Shown here piece after piece: positions 1 through 12,089 of a stretch of 64,000 nt of DNA (position 1 is its first letter; the number at the start of each line of letters is the position of its first letter). Source of the stretch: Bicyclus anynana (Eukaryota; Arthropoda; Insecta; Lepidoptera; Nymphalidae); NCBI RefSeq assembly GCF_947172395.1, contig NC_069093.1, positions 4,313,561-4,377,560 on the forward strand, read 5' to 3'. The notes beneath the pieces were generated by a model. The model made no database searches, was not told the DNA's origin, and saw only the letters and a program-made list of their open reading frames with translations. Both the position numbers and the translations under genes were made by a program.

Positions 1-549
1 AAGCGATTATGATACTCCCTAAGTTTCACTGACACATCACCACCCAATAACTTATTAACCCGTCGGAGGCAGGATCATTATGACCCTGCAAGTTTTGTAT
101 ATTGTTAGAAAAACAAACGTCCGTCTCAGTAGTTGCAGCTATGTATCACCCATTCGTGAACCTCACGTTTGTCGTGTATCTCCCGCAAAAAAAAAAGTGA
201 CATATAAACCTGCGACCGGGTAACTAGTACCCAGCACAACGGCAATGTTGCTGCTTACGCTATGATCCATTGGGAACTAGAAAGAGAAAAGTACGTAAAT
301 ACCATAAAATTGAAAATTGTATAAAGCCCCGAAGGTCATGAAGTTATTAATTACACTCTTGATGAAGTCATCAATACTTTCATTTGAGAACCCACTCGAG
401 TATATTTGAATACATTCGATAATTCTTCCCCACTTTCACCTCCCAGAACTTTTAAACGGCTCAATCGATTTTCATCGAACATTCGTACATAAGTCGCCTT
501 TCATACAAAATAAAACTAAATTGAAATCGCTTCATCCGTTCGGAAGCTA

Positions 550-778
550 TGGTTTTTTTATTTATTTTTTACAAGTCAGCCCTTGACTACAATACCTGAT
601 GATAAGTGATGATGCAGTCTAAGATGGAAGCGGGCTAACTTGTTAGGAGGGGGATGAAAATCCACAGCTTTTTCGGTTTCTACACGACATCGTACCGGAA
701 CGCTAAATCGCTTGGCAGTACGTCTTTGCCGGTAGGGTGGTAACTAGCCACGGCTGAGGCCTCCCACCAGCCAAAAAA
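550..778 (-). mobile_element. SINE A, 3' part
   Basis: tRNA-derived SINE A in reverse: TTTTTTACAAGTCAGCCCTT, GATGATGCAGTCTAAGATGG, CGTACCGGAACGCTAAATCG. The tRNA-like head is missing. A CA repeat follows (778-800). Confidence 0.75.
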
Positions 779-1310
779 CACACACACACACACACACACA
801 GACTGACAGAAAGACAGCCACATCGAACTTATAACACTCCTCTTTTAGCGTAGGGGGTGAAAAAGAATTTCAGACGTAATCGCGGGCGTCAACTGGTCTT
901 TCTTGAAATGTAGAGATACGTGTAAGTAGAGGTCTGCTCCATACAAAAGGGCCCACAAATTCGAATCTAAATAATGCTAAGCACACTTATCGGTGTCATC
1001 TAACGGTTGGGAGGATACGTGGTCGGTCAGATAAATTCGGCCCATTATTCAGTCGAGAGCCTTTGTTCGGAGCGGATTGTACCAAGTTCTCGTCACGTAC
1101 AAGTTTCGGGAAAACAGGCGACTCATTGTGAAGGGTCTTTCTTGTACGTTTGCTCACGTGGAGGGTTGTTTAAAAACCCCGAATGGCACTGACGCGTCAG
1201 AAAATATACGTTTACGTATCTGCAATCAGAAACGATACGTTTGTGAATGACCTAATTTCTGAAAAATTATATTTAACTATAAAGGTTGTCTGAAATTAAA
1301 TTCATTTTTC

Positions 1311-1372
1311 TTTTTTTTATTCTTTACAAGTTAGCCCTCAATTACAATCTCACCTGATGGTAAATGATGAAC
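1311..1372 (-). mobile_element. SINE A, 3' terminal fragment
   Basis: TTATTCTTTACAAGTTAGCC and ACAATCTCACCTGATGGTAA only. Confidence 0.6.
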
Positions 1373-1404
1373 TATATTAAAGCTATAATACTCGAAAAGT
1401 ATCA

Positions 1405-1662
1405 TTATTTACCAACAAACAAATTTAAAATGAGGGTATTAATCACTAGTCATTTATAACCTTATAACAATTATAATTGTTCTTAAATTAATGAAAATAA
1501 ATTTGATTAATAAGCTTAAAACAATTAGATTAATATTACAATTAATATAATATTTATATTTTATGTGAAAACAATACACAATTTAAAATAAATAAGTTAT
1601 GAAATGAAATGCGTTTTCTACCCTCGTTTCTAATTTGTTTGTTAGTAAACAGTAATCCTCGA
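1405..1662. mobile_element. MITE M1, second copy
   Basis: TTTACCAACAAACAAATTTA at the left and TTTGTTAGTAAACAGTA at the right, with the same core AATTTGATTAATAAGCTTA as the copy at 6899. Confidence 0.7.
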
Positions 1663-2210
1663 GTTTGGCGTTAGTATAGTTACTAAGTTTAAAGTTTCAT
1701 CTCATTTAAATAAGATCCCATATCTAAAACTTCATCCAGGTTGACTGTTGGTTTAGGATCAACATTTCTGTATCCGTCCGGTTCATCTTAACCGGTTATC
1801 CGGGAAATTGATTAAGTTATCCGTTCTAAAATCAGGTTAGCTAATATTTGATTAAACTCTTAACAGAGCAATTTGCTTCAGTCAATAGGATAAGTACCTT
1901 TCCTAAATTTATTAACTCCATCTAATTGCTAGCTTGATTGTTGTTTTATAACCCTTTAAATTCATAAGGTATTTTCAAAGTCAAGTTCATTTTGTTCATT
2001 AGATCCACAGATTAATCAATAATAAGCAGATGGAGCGCACAGAACACGACGGTGTCGTAGCCGTAAGATTTCAAGAACTATTAATTTTTCGGGATATAAT
2101 TGTCCTTGTTCCGCCGAAGATAATATTTTATCTCTATATCAAATTTATCAAAAACGATTCAGTGGTTTAGCCATAATCAGCTGTTATTGTTTTTTAATAA
2201 AAACAATACT

Positions 2211-2293
2211 TGCCATATCTTTTAAATATGACCAATGTCCCGTTCCTCTCCGTCGGGAAGGGCTGTTTTCGGAGTGGGTACGATAATAGAACG
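2211..2293 (-). mobile_element. SINE C, 3' fragment
   Basis: TGCCATATCTTTTAAATATG and GGAGTGGGTACGATAATAGA; the tRNA part is missing. Confidence 0.6.
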
Positions 2294-2296
2294 TCC

Positions 2297-2352
2297 ACAT
2301 CTCTTGTTGTGTAATTCTTTATGGGTTACTTGGGATAGGCGGGGAGAGTGAC
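2297..2352. repeat. Dispersed repeat shared with 31111-31168
   Basis: TCTCTTGTTGTGTAATTCTT, TGGGTTACTTG and ATAGGCGGGGAGAG occur at both places in the same order. Class unknown. Confidence 0.6.
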
Positions 2353-2780
2353 TTGAGTGATAAAGGGGAGTCTTTTTTAACAGTCAAAGGCGCCTTTTAC
2401 CCTACACACAACGTTCACAAGTGCGTACCTTCACTCAAGGTCATTTTCTTATTTTTGTAATCAGTTTTGAGTCCGCTAAAAAGCTATTGCGGCTTTTATG
2501 ATATAGTATACATTAGAAATAAGCCAGTATAGTTTGACAAAATTGCTATTTAGATTGCCAATTTAAAAGCAACAGAACTGTACAATATATCAATTTAGTT
2601 TGTAATAATAACACTAATGTTGAAATTGAAACACTGTCTACCATTCCATTATTTCAGATTGGATACCTACGCAATCAATTTAATTTCTAAAGTAGGTGGT
2701 TCAATACTAATAGATGATTGGAAAATGAAGCTAAACAACAAATTAATACTCCAATTTCGTTAGCAAAAAATATACTTAAA

Positions 2781-3362
2781 TCAGTGGCGTAGCTTGCTTG
2801 GGACGGGCCCTGTATCGAAATTATTTGGGGGCCCAAATCAAGGTTAAATTTTCTCACAAAAGAGACAAAAATGCTCGACTAAAAGAAATACAACTGTGAT
2901 TTAATCTATGTAGGTTGTTTCCAACTTTTTGGCGCACGCTTTACCAAGGAAGAAAGAGATTCCTTCTTTGATTTTTGTTATTTTTTGTATTAAAACTGCA
3001 GTTTTGACGTGACAACGTCTTAATAATTCGATGGAGCCTGCACACTCGAAAAACGATGACGTCATGCTTCGTTCCCTCGCTCTAGGGTTGCCAATTGTTG
3101 TTAAACAGTATTTTAGAAAAACGAACAGTATTTTATTTATTTATTGTTTTAAATATGTTAATTCAAATTTGCTTTTGAAAAATGCAACCATTCCATCAGT
3201 AAGTATTTTTTGACGTTGTTTATTTTTATATTTTTTTCCCGGAAAGCACCAGATTAAGTGAGCTTCTCGATTAAATTTTTTACACATACACGTAAGAGGC
3301 CCCTGTAGTACGGGGGCCTTATATCATTGATACAGCTGATACGACGGTAGCTATGCCTCTGA
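2781..3362. mobile_element. MITE with TIR TCAGTGGCGTAGCT
   Basis: About 582 bp, left end TCAGTGGCGTAGCTTGCTTG, right end complementary to TCAGAGGCATAGCTACCGTC. Both ends carry runs of GGGGGCCC / GGCCCC sequence. The open frame at 3031-3213 inside has no recognisable product. A related end piece is at 23848-23922. Confidence 0.6.
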
Positions 3363-3465
3363 CTTTTTGTTCGAGATTTGCGATCCAACTTGTATCTATT
3401 TGCAGGAATCGTAGGTATATCGTTAAATATGTATAAAATTAATTGTAAAATATATTGCTAAGCGA

Positions 3466-3657
3466 ATTAAATATCACGTGTCTCAAACGGTGAAGCGTGA
3501 GGAAACCTGCATACCAGAGAATTTTCTTAATTATCTGCGTGTGTGAAGTCTGCCAATCCGCATTGGGCCAGCGTGGTGGACTATTGGCCTAACCCTTCTC
3601 ATTCTGAGAAGGACTCGAGCTCAGCAGTCAGCCGAATATGGGTTGGTAATGATGAAT
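3466..3657 (+). mobile_element. SINE B, 5'-truncated
   Basis: TTAAATATCACGTGTCTCAA through GTCTGCCAATCCGCATTGGG to CGAATATGGGTTGGTAATGA. Confidence 0.78.
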
Positions 3658-4858
3658 ACCTAATCTTCATTAAGTAATTGTTGTTCGAGATTTTTCATAA
3701 TTGCAATAAAATAATTTATCTGCACTTGAGCGCCAGCGCCGCGAAAAAATACCTTAATTTAACTTCATAGGTCTAAAATTACAGAAAATAAATGCCAGTT
3801 AACACCAGCATTATTTGGGCTTGTTTTGTTGGTTTCTCCCTTTTTTTATGATCTTCGAATTTCCCCAAGTGTTGAGTTAGAACCGTAATTTTGACTTTGC
3901 GACTAAATTTTAAGAAAGTTCCACAATGCCTAGTTAAGTTCGTAATTTTTAGGGTGGTACTCCTGAGTATGGTTCTTAATTATTATCTACAAACCCAACG
4001 AAAAGTGCTCAGTACAATGAGAAAAAAATCATAAACCAACATTAGGTCAAAATTGCAGAAAAAATCATAAAAAATTCTATCTCCTAAACTAAGCAAAATC
4101 GTAGAATATATACAGGGGATGATTCGGATACTCCTCGTTAGAAGGCATCCAAATTTTAGCTTTGAACGTCAACTCCCCGGCCACCCTGTATATTACCATT
4201 GGTGTAGAAAAGGTTTCGCGCTGCCGCTCTTACATTATTAAGCCTACGAGTGTAGTGAAAGTGCCAAGATTGTCAGGCTCAGACTAAATACATAAGGACT
4301 AGTATCGCACCCAAATTCACGAACAAAATTTTCTGCCATTTTCTAAGGAAAACTAGCTTAGATTTCATACATATTTTAAACTAAACTAGCAGTTTTTGTT
4401 CGTTTTTTACACCATATAACTACACAAAAAGGTATTTTTACGGAGGTTTTTAACCGACGGACACGATTTTAAACTATGAAACATCGATTCTTTAGAGACA
4501 GTGTTTATAATCGCATAAGATCGTTGATCATATGCGTTGACAGAAAAATAATGTCTTGCGAGGCAGGTCTTTATCTAATTAGTCTGAGTTGTCAGGTGAC
4601 ATTCCACACATTTCTGACACGCTTTAGAAAGGGAAAAGCAAAACACTTTCTGCTTATTTGTGGAATGTAAATCACGTAAGCGGCGAACCCTTACGACGCC
4701 TTAAGGATAAAGTATTGGAGGAGGAAAAAATTTAAGAAAAGGGCTGACTCTTACTTTTTTTATACCGTAAAGAACATTAGGGTTAGTAAATGTATCTACA
4801 TATCGTTTTTTCGTAAGCTGAACAATTTGTTCTATTCCAACGAACCCTATTTACTTCA

Positions 4859-5140
4859 TCATCATCAGCATTATCAACTCATATTCGGCTCAATGCTGAG
4901 CTCGAGTCTCCTCTCAGAATGAGAGAAGTTAGGCCAAATAGTCCACCACGCTGGCCCAATGCGGATTGGCAGACTTCACACATGCAGGCAATTCAGAAAA
5001 TTCTCAGATACGCAGGTTTCTCACAATATTTTTCCATCACCATTTGAGACATTTGTGATATTTAATTTCTTAAAAGTTTGAGGTGCATGCTCCGGACCGG
5101 ATTCAAAACTACAACCTCCGGAATCAGAGGTAGAGGTTAA
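4859..5140 (-). mobile_element. SINE B, nearly full length
   Basis: Reverse copy from the ATCATC-type tail to the decayed B-box part CGGACCGGATTCAAAACT. Confidence 0.8.
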
Positions 5141-5559
5141 TATTGCGTTATGGGTATCAAATTCAAAAGCACATCAAAAGGATTTCAAAATAATATGTCA
5201 TGGCCATATTCAAAAAACCTACAATGAGCCTACCTCCGCGGTGAGTGCATTCTTAGTCGCTTTCTCAGCGATTTAATCCGAAAATAGTTAATTTTACAAA
5301 AAACTGCGAAAGACATTTTTGGAGACAAATTTATGAGAAACAATTTTTATAATGACTTCTATTGACCTCCGAACAATAAATAGGTCGCGAAATATTTGCG
5401 AGAAACGGATTTTTGTGACCTTTTTTACCTTTGAAACTTTTTACCCGGTACGTTATCGATATCGATTTTTTACATCTTCATAATAACATTATAATAAAGG
5501 TGTATACAAAAATATACAAAAATATATATACAAAAATTCAGCTTGCTAGGATTTTTTTT

Positions 5560-5645
5560 CCAGATTGGGGTTTAGAATGCCTAAAATTACTGGACTAACC
5601 CTGGATTAATAGATACGCTACTTTTTATCCCGGAAAAAAAAATAT
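5560..5645 (+). mobile_element. Helitron-like fragment
   Basis: ACTAACCCTGGATTAATAGA then TACGCTACTTTTTATCCCGG resembles the middle of group 4 Helitrons. Confidence 0.4.
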
Positions 5646-5819
5646 ATTATGGATAGTTAAATCAATAAAATACACAATATAATCATTTTTTTGGGCTAGT
5701 TTTATTCAAGACATATAATAATAAACAAGTGCAAAATAATGTAAAATTTCGTGTCCATTTAATTTTAAACTGAGTAGGTACATTCTGATTTTTTCTTTTT
5801 TTAAGAATATATCCATATA

Positions 5820-5992
5820 TCTGCCATATCTTTTTAGATATGACCAATATTCTTATTCCCCTCTAACTAGTCGGGGAAGACTGTATTAGGAGTGGGTACG
5901 AAAATAGACCAACGGGGCAGGGATCGAACCACCACCCGTCAGTGTTGAGTCCGATCGCTCAAACCTTTGAGCTATTTAGTTATAAAGCAAAT
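5820..5992 (-). mobile_element. SINE C
   Basis: Reverse copy of a third tRNA-derived family: CTGCCATATCTTTTTAGATA tail, GTGGGTACGAAAATAGACCA, B-box complement GGGATCGAACCAC, head complement TTTGAGCTATTTAG. Confidence 0.72.
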
Positions 5993-6495
5993 TTACATAT
6001 CCGAAGAAAATAGTCTCTGAAATTTTTGAGCGGATCACGTTCTTAATACCAGCCTGAAAGTCAGGAAACTTCGTTAACTACGTCCTAAAACTTTGAGTCC
6101 TGCTACAGTTGGTAATTCTTAGGACTAGGAATTATCATAATACGCCATTTTTGATAGGAGGTATCCGTAACCTTTTGGGATAGGAACTTTTTAAAGAGAA
6201 CTGCTTAATATTCTCTGTATTTTGTCTTTTGAAGAGCAAATATTTCACTAATTCTGCTGCTCACTTGTATTTTCGCAAAAAAAAACTACGAAAAATACGA
6301 AAAATGTCTTTTAGAGAACCTGAAGGTAGATAAGTAACGGGGATGTCCATCGCTCATCTTGCGATCTTCAAGTTGACTGGTTGTAGTCTCTACAAATAGT
6401 CTGAAACATTTGACTGTAACTGAAATTTGAGCTCTGTAGATATCTAAAGAAGCTTAGTTTTCTCTGCATGATGGTAAGCATGAGTGCTCTTTTTT

Positions 6496-6720
6496 AACCG
6501 ACTTCAAAAAAAGGAGGAAGTTCTTTATTCGACGCGTATGTTTTTTTTATGTTTGTTACCGCATAAATTCGTCATTTCTTAACCAATTTTTAAAATTATT
6601 TTTTTGTTGGAAAGAGTATCATTCCAGATTAGTCCCATTTAATTTTCATGAAAATCGGTTGAGTGATTTTGTGTTAAAATGGAAATAACGAAATCAAGAA
6701 AATCAATAACCTATAAACTA
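6496..6720. mobile_element. MITE M2-like, one end only
   Basis: AACCGACTTCAAAAAAAGGA followed by a body with GAAAATCGGTTGAGTGATTT. The other end was not found, so the right boundary is a guess. Shorter pieces of the same end lie at 10330-10452 and 20560-20645 (reverse strand). Confidence 0.5.
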
Positions 6721-6898
6721 GATCGTCAACCTGCACCGTTAACCACATATAATTAATTACTAAACCAAAAAAAGTGAAATATTCAAACGGAAGCGACAGT
6801 GACAAATTATGCTACTTTTACATTAGATTCTTAAATTTTTAGTGACAATTGCTTTTAGAGTTTACTTGGACGAGTATCTTTTTATATCTCGGAGGTGA

Positions 6899-7212
6899 TA
6901 TATACTACAGCCTTTCTTGATGAATACTGTTTACCAACAAACAAATTAAAAATGAGGGTATAAATCACTAGTCATTTCACAACTAATAATAATAATAATT
7001 AACTTATTCTTAAATTAATGAAATAAATTTGATTAATAAGCTTAGGACAATTAGATATTGTTAATATATTTTATATAACATTTTATAAACAAACCGTATA
7101 TAATTTTAAATAAATAAGTTATGAAATGACATGCGTTTTCTACCTTCATTTCTAATTTATTTGTTGGTAAACAGTACACCAGTACACCACAGTTGGAAAG
7201 GCTGTAGTATAG
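6899..7212. mobile_element. MITE M1, uninterrupted copy
   Basis: Inner inverted repeats TACTGTTTACCAACAAACAA (left) and its complement (TTTGTTGGTAAACAGTA, right), continued by ATGAGGGTA / TACCTTCAT; outer ends TATACTACAGCCTTTC and GAAAGGCTGTAGTATA are also inverted. AT-rich core with AATTTGATTAATAAGCTTA. Related copies at 1405 and 54375. The ORF on the minus strand here is not a gene. Confidence 0.75.
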
Positions 7213-9188
7213 TTCTGATGTGAAGTTTCTACTAACGTATTGTACATTCACAGCTTTCAGTTTGCCACAAATGTTGACATATCAGTCAGTTACCCTTTTA
7301 TTGATATGTTTGTTATGACATAAAACGCTGACATTCCAAATCCCGCTTATCCCAGATTTATAGAGTTAATCGTACCAATAAAATATCGTAACGGCTTCAC
7401 AAGGGTATATTCATCGCTCGTTACAGTTTTACAGTTCACCGAGTCTTCGTAACTTGCTTAACAATTTTTTTTATGCACAAATAATCCTGCGGAAAATAAT
7501 TTCTTTAACAAACTACAAAAAATATAGAAAAAAAAAACCAGAAACTCGACACGCTTCGGTTTAAAAGTTTGCCGCCTTAAACTGGATTCTTTTAAAGTTT
7601 AACACCCGCAACTTGCAACTTAAAAAAACGAAGATACGTTGTTATAAAGTTACGAAAAATCTATAAGTTAGTAATATAATAACGAGAAAGTAACTTTGTT
7701 AATTGTTTTGGTTGGAGAAAAACCTGCTTGAGTTGTTATAATAGATAAGATGAGCTTTGCTTGGTGGTTTATTCTTTTCCGCAAATCTCAGTTTCTTTTT
7801 TTTTAATCTTATACGAGTATGTACGCCAACTAGTAGAATTTTGAGATACCTTCCATTGATATGGTATGACTACTAACTATACATTACTAACTACTCGTAC
7901 TATATTAATGAATTAATTATAAAAAAATAATTATTCAATAATTAAATCGATTGTCCTGCTGGCCTATTTCCTATTTTGGTTTTTATTAACAACCCATCAA
8001 AATAAAAATAAATCAATTTACAAAATGTCATCCACATACTATGATACAAATTACAAATGTCATACGGTACTTACGGTGTATAGCTTATAGAATATACTAT
8101 AGATGACACTTTTTTGTCCACTTCAATAAGTTGATAACAACGACCAAAATAGTGAATTAAGCCTCAGAGCTAATCCAAAGCTTTTCTTTTAGAACACAAC
8201 GCACGAATACACCTCGGTATCCTTGCAAATTGCTATACCACAGGCCATATAGAACGAAATTAGGTCAACATTCTCCTTTACCAAGAATATCGGACACTTA
8301 TAATAATTTTGCGACAAAACAGAAAGACTTCGATTTTTTCCACAACAAATATTATTTTTTTTTTATATAAATTTTTAATAATGTTTTGTATTTTATACTT
8401 ATATTGTTAAAAATTAAAAAAAAAAAGAAATAATAAATAAATGAGAGAGAAAAAATTTGACTTTCGGCGAAAAATTATTGATATTTTTTAATTCCTTGAC
8501 ATTTTTATTGACATTATTTTATTTGTCATTTTCATTTAATAATCAATTATTGTAATTTTATTGTTTTAATTTAATTTCATTGTATTTTTGTATTTTTTGT
8601 TTGTTTTAATTTAATTTGTATTTTTGTATTACTGTATTTTTGTACTTTTAATTTAATTTCATTTCATTTAATTTGTAGTATTGTAAATAGTTTGTAATAT
8701 TTTTTAATTCTTAGACAGAAGATATAATATGTATTGTAGTTAGATAACATAAATTATGTATTACATTTTTAAATATTGTAAACGTTGTGAAGATCTGTAA
8801 TAAGTTAAACATTCACCATTGGGCACAACGTATGTTATATGATTATGTATACACGATACAAGTTCTGCGGTTGGTCTTCCTAAATAAACTGTATACGAGT
8901 ATAGAAAGAATGGATGCGAAAGGAGACTAATAAATAGGACTTTCAAGGCAATGTGAATGGAAATGTTGAAAGAAGAAGGGCAAAGCGAACGTTCCTGGAT
9001 AAATCCTGGACAATGATGTTAGGATCATAGAAAGTGGAAGTATGTGGTATTTTCGTACTGCTACGGGAACTAGGTGTGATTGCAGGTATGAAGGGATTTC
9101 ATACTTAGTACCTACGTTACAAGTTTGTTAGATAAGCAAATCATCGTAGTATTGGATAGAAGCAGGCGTTAATTTGCGGAAGTTCATC

Positions 9189-9436
9189 ATGATTATATAA
9201 TGATTTATTTATTTTGCTATCATCCGCGAAAAGCCGACGAACCCATGCGACAACGTCACCCAGGTCCGGCAAAATACTCTCTACGTACGTTTCACCCCGA
9301 AACCGGAGCATCCTCAGGAGATGTTGACTCTACAACGTGCAATTGCAAAGTGACTTTGCAACGTGGTGACGTTGTCGCATGGGTTCGTCGACTTTTCGCG
9401 GATGATAGCAAAATAAATAAATCATTATATAATCAT
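9189..9436. mobile_element. Palindromic MITE with about 70-bp terminal inverted repeats
   Basis: 248 bp. Left arm ATGATTATATAATGATTTAT, then TTTGCTATCATCCGCGAAAA, then CGACGAACCCATGCGACAAC; the right arm is its near-perfect complement ending ATCATTATATAATCAT. The loop holds CACCCCGAAACCGGAGCATC. A decayed relative is at 41820-41960. The 115-aa ORF across it is a reading of the palindrome. Confidence 0.75.
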
Positions 9437-9551
9437 CGTAGTTACAATGTTTTGAAATTGAATAGGTACCAACTAGATGATTTTCTCTTATCTTATACCT
9501 CATCATTGGCCATAAAAATATGTACTATTATTTTGTTGATTACTTAAAATT

Positions 9552-9912
9552 TACTTAAAAATAAAAATCTGTAGATAGGTCAATTATGTACATGAAATAT
9601 ATTTCCAAAATAACTATCAGGGGGTGATTAGTGATCGATACTGATTCCAAAAATACAATCAGTAAAATTTTCGTCTGTTTGTCTGCATGTTCGTTATAGA
9701 AACAAAAACTACTCTACGAATTTTAACGAAACTTGGTACAGTTATTCTCTATTCTCCTAGGCAGGATATAGTATACTTTTCATCACGCTACGATCAATAG
9801 GAGCAGAGCAGTGAAGGGAAATGTTGGAAAAACGGGAGAAGTTATTCCATTTCTACTGTAAGGGTTGGATTAAAGAGTTCTAAGTGCGGACGAAGTCGCG
9901 GGCGTCCGCTAG
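9552..9912 (+). mobile_element. Non-autonomous Helitron, group 2 (hairpin GCGGACG...CGTCCGC)
   Basis: Ends GTCGCGGGCGTCCGCTAG, with the hairpin GCGGACGAAGTCGCGGGCGTCCGC just before CTAG (given as paired arms GCGGACG and CGTCCGC). Body shares ATCAGGGGGTGATTAGTGAT and TATACTTTTCATCACGCTAC with the copies at 13116 and 42696. 5' boundary approximate. Confidence 0.8.
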
Positions 9913-10493
9913 TTTCAATTAAAGAGTTACTTTTTGTTAGAGTCAACAAGTCAAGTGTTCCACTTCCTTGCCCAGTTTTGTGATAGCTAGAAACTGTAAT
10001 GTGTGTTTTTGCACCCGAGTATCACTTTTACCCCATTTCTCACTGTAATAGGAGGTGGCATAAATCTGGATTTGCAGAGCAAATGGATAGAGAAAACGAA
10101 TAAGGCGGCAAGTTGACGTCGCAACTATTTTCGCTTTATCAAATTCCTGTCATTTGGACCCCTTTCAACCCGTCACTGGCAGACGATGGGGAAGCTGCGA
10201 TATGTTATCAGAGTGTGCGTGACATTTGCGTATTCATAACGGTAACCTTATGTACGTGGCGTGCATAATGTTTTTAACTAGGGTAGGCGTAATACATTAT
10301 ACATTATAATCTTTATACTTCAAAAAAATGACTTACTGAAAGTATTCAAACAAAAAATAATTATTAAATGAAGTTATGAGCTGGTAACAAATATTAAAAA
10401 AAAGACATATGCGTTAAATTGAGAACCTCCTTTTTAAAAGTCGGTAAAAAACTGTAAAATAGAAATTACCTTCTCCAATACAGGTTCGCGATG

Positions 10494-10730
10494 ACTAAAC
10501 TGAGATACTTTATCAGCCGATAGACGTCCACTGCTGGACGTAGGCCTCTTGCATGGACCTCCAAGCACAACGATCTCGGTCCACCTAGTAGGGGGTCGAC
10601 CAACACTGCGCTTTCTGGTGCGGGGTCGCCATTCCAGCACCTTGGGGCCCCAACATCCATTGGCTCATCGAACTATGTCATCTGCCCATTGCCACTTCAG
10701 CTTCGCGACTCGCTGAGTTATGTCAGTGAC
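10494..10730 (-). mobile_element. RTE-like LINE 3' end, frameshifted
   Basis: Minus strand pieces AKLKWQWADDIV and VLEWRPRTRKRSVGRPPTRW are in different positions of a broken frame. Nucleotide end TATCAGCCGATAGACGTCCA and TGCTGGACGTAGGCCTCTTG is shared with the other copies. Confidence 0.72.
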
Positions 10731-11195
10731 TTTAACTGAGATAACTATAACAATAGGTAACAAACATAAATAACAGAGAATTAGCTAATAAATGAAAGTT
10801 GGATTTTTCTTTTAACAGACTTAGATTTTGTCGATACAGCAAAAGACAGAATTTCCTTGAAAGTTGATTTCCGCTGATTGAGTTCAAATATTGGTTCCAA
10901 ACATTTCTTTATATCACAAAGTTTACAAGTCAACTTTTCAACAAGTCACCCGCGATATCAGGAGTTCGTATTTTATTTGTTTTGTATAGAATTAGAAACT
11001 TATTAAAAAAAATGCATATTTAACGATTGCTATAAAAACGTTGCAAGTTAAAAAAAAAGTTGCTAATTTGTATGCACCTGTGTGCAAACATTGTGTTTTA
11101 AGACCAACAATTTATAAACTTAAAATTTAATCTAGACACAACTGAAATCTATAATTAGGTACATTGAGGTATTTAAATCCATTCTCCTCTTCTTA

Positions 11196-11813
11196 TCTAT
11201 ATATATAAAAGAAAGTCGGGTTTGTTACAACACTTATTGGACCGATTTTCATGGTTTTTGATTCGTACGATTTGTCTCCGCCAAGAATAGCATAATACAT
11301 CTTAAAAACAATGAAAACTCGACGAATAAATAATTACGAAAGATGAATAATTTTCCATATGTAAATGTTACTTTGTTTAGTACCTGTCAAACATTTGTTG
11401 TCCATCCTGTCAATTACTGTTTATAAGTAATGATTGACATTTATACTTTTACATTTATTTATGAAGTTTCTGTTTCCGAAAACAATTTCTAAGATTTATG
11501 CTATAGGTTAACGAAAGCGTAAATGTATTTTTATGTTGTCTATGATTGTTCCAAGATAAATAATTAGCATAGGTATAAAAATCAATGCCAGGGTATCAAT
11601 GTAGGGTAGGGGTAGGGGTAGGGTTGTGGTACCCCAGGGGTAGAGTAGAGTAGGGGTAGGGTAGGGTAGGGTGGGGGTAGGGAACGGGTAGGGTAGAGTA
11701 GGGGTAGGGTAGAGTAGGGGTAGGGTAGGGGAGGGGTATGAGTGGGTTAGTGTAGGGTAGGGATAGGGAAGAAGTGCACATAAATCAAAGCGAAGTTTGA
11801 CCGGGTCCGCTAG
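11196..11813 (+). mobile_element. Non-autonomous Helitron, group 3, with internal TAGGG array
   Basis: About 618 bp from TCTATATATATAAAAGAAAG to GACCGGGTCCGCTAG. The last 210 bp hold TAGGG/TAGGGG repeats (11603-11770) followed by the conserved stretch GAAGAAGTGCACATAA. The ORFs rich in Pro, Thr and Tyr over this place are translations of the repeat. Confidence 0.78.
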
Positions 11814-12089
11814 TATGCATGTCGGTATGCTTGAAAGTCTCAACGTTAATTGCCCATTTACACACACAACATAATAAAAGCATTAGATCCAGCATAGACT
11901 GCATTTACGTTTCATAAAAACGGCGCACAAAAGTTGTTTCTAAGCTAAAAGGAGAGCGACAATGTGACAAGTTGTAACATTATTCAGTGAGCAGATCGAT
12001 TGACAATGATCATCGAGTCTACCGACCGTAGGAAAAAAAAAACGTTGACTAAATCCTAAAACTGTCTCCGACCTTATTCTATGAATATT

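Larger units (their letters stand above)
1..9188. other. Repeat-rich DNA without recognised exon
   Basis: Listed elements cover parts of this block. Nothing recognisable was found in 1-549, 800-1300, 1663-2205, 2355-2780, 3660-4855, 5145-5555, 5995-6490 and 7215-9185, all AT-rich with scattered stop codons. Short ORFs at 1007, 4476 and 8761 lack any family signature. Whether this is intergenic or the 5' intron of the eva-1-like gene cannot be told. Confidence 0.6.

Noticed and set aside
9200..9547. 115-codon frame
   Set aside because: Covers a palindromic MITE and part of a Helitron.
11603..11770. Telomere or internal telomeric repeat
   Set aside because: The unit is TAGGG/TAGGGG, not the insect TTAGG, and the arrays sit inside Helitrons.
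11508..11867. Pro/Thr/Tyr-rich frames on the minus strand (also 15035 and 42783)
   Set aside because: They are translations of TAGGG arrays in Helitrons.
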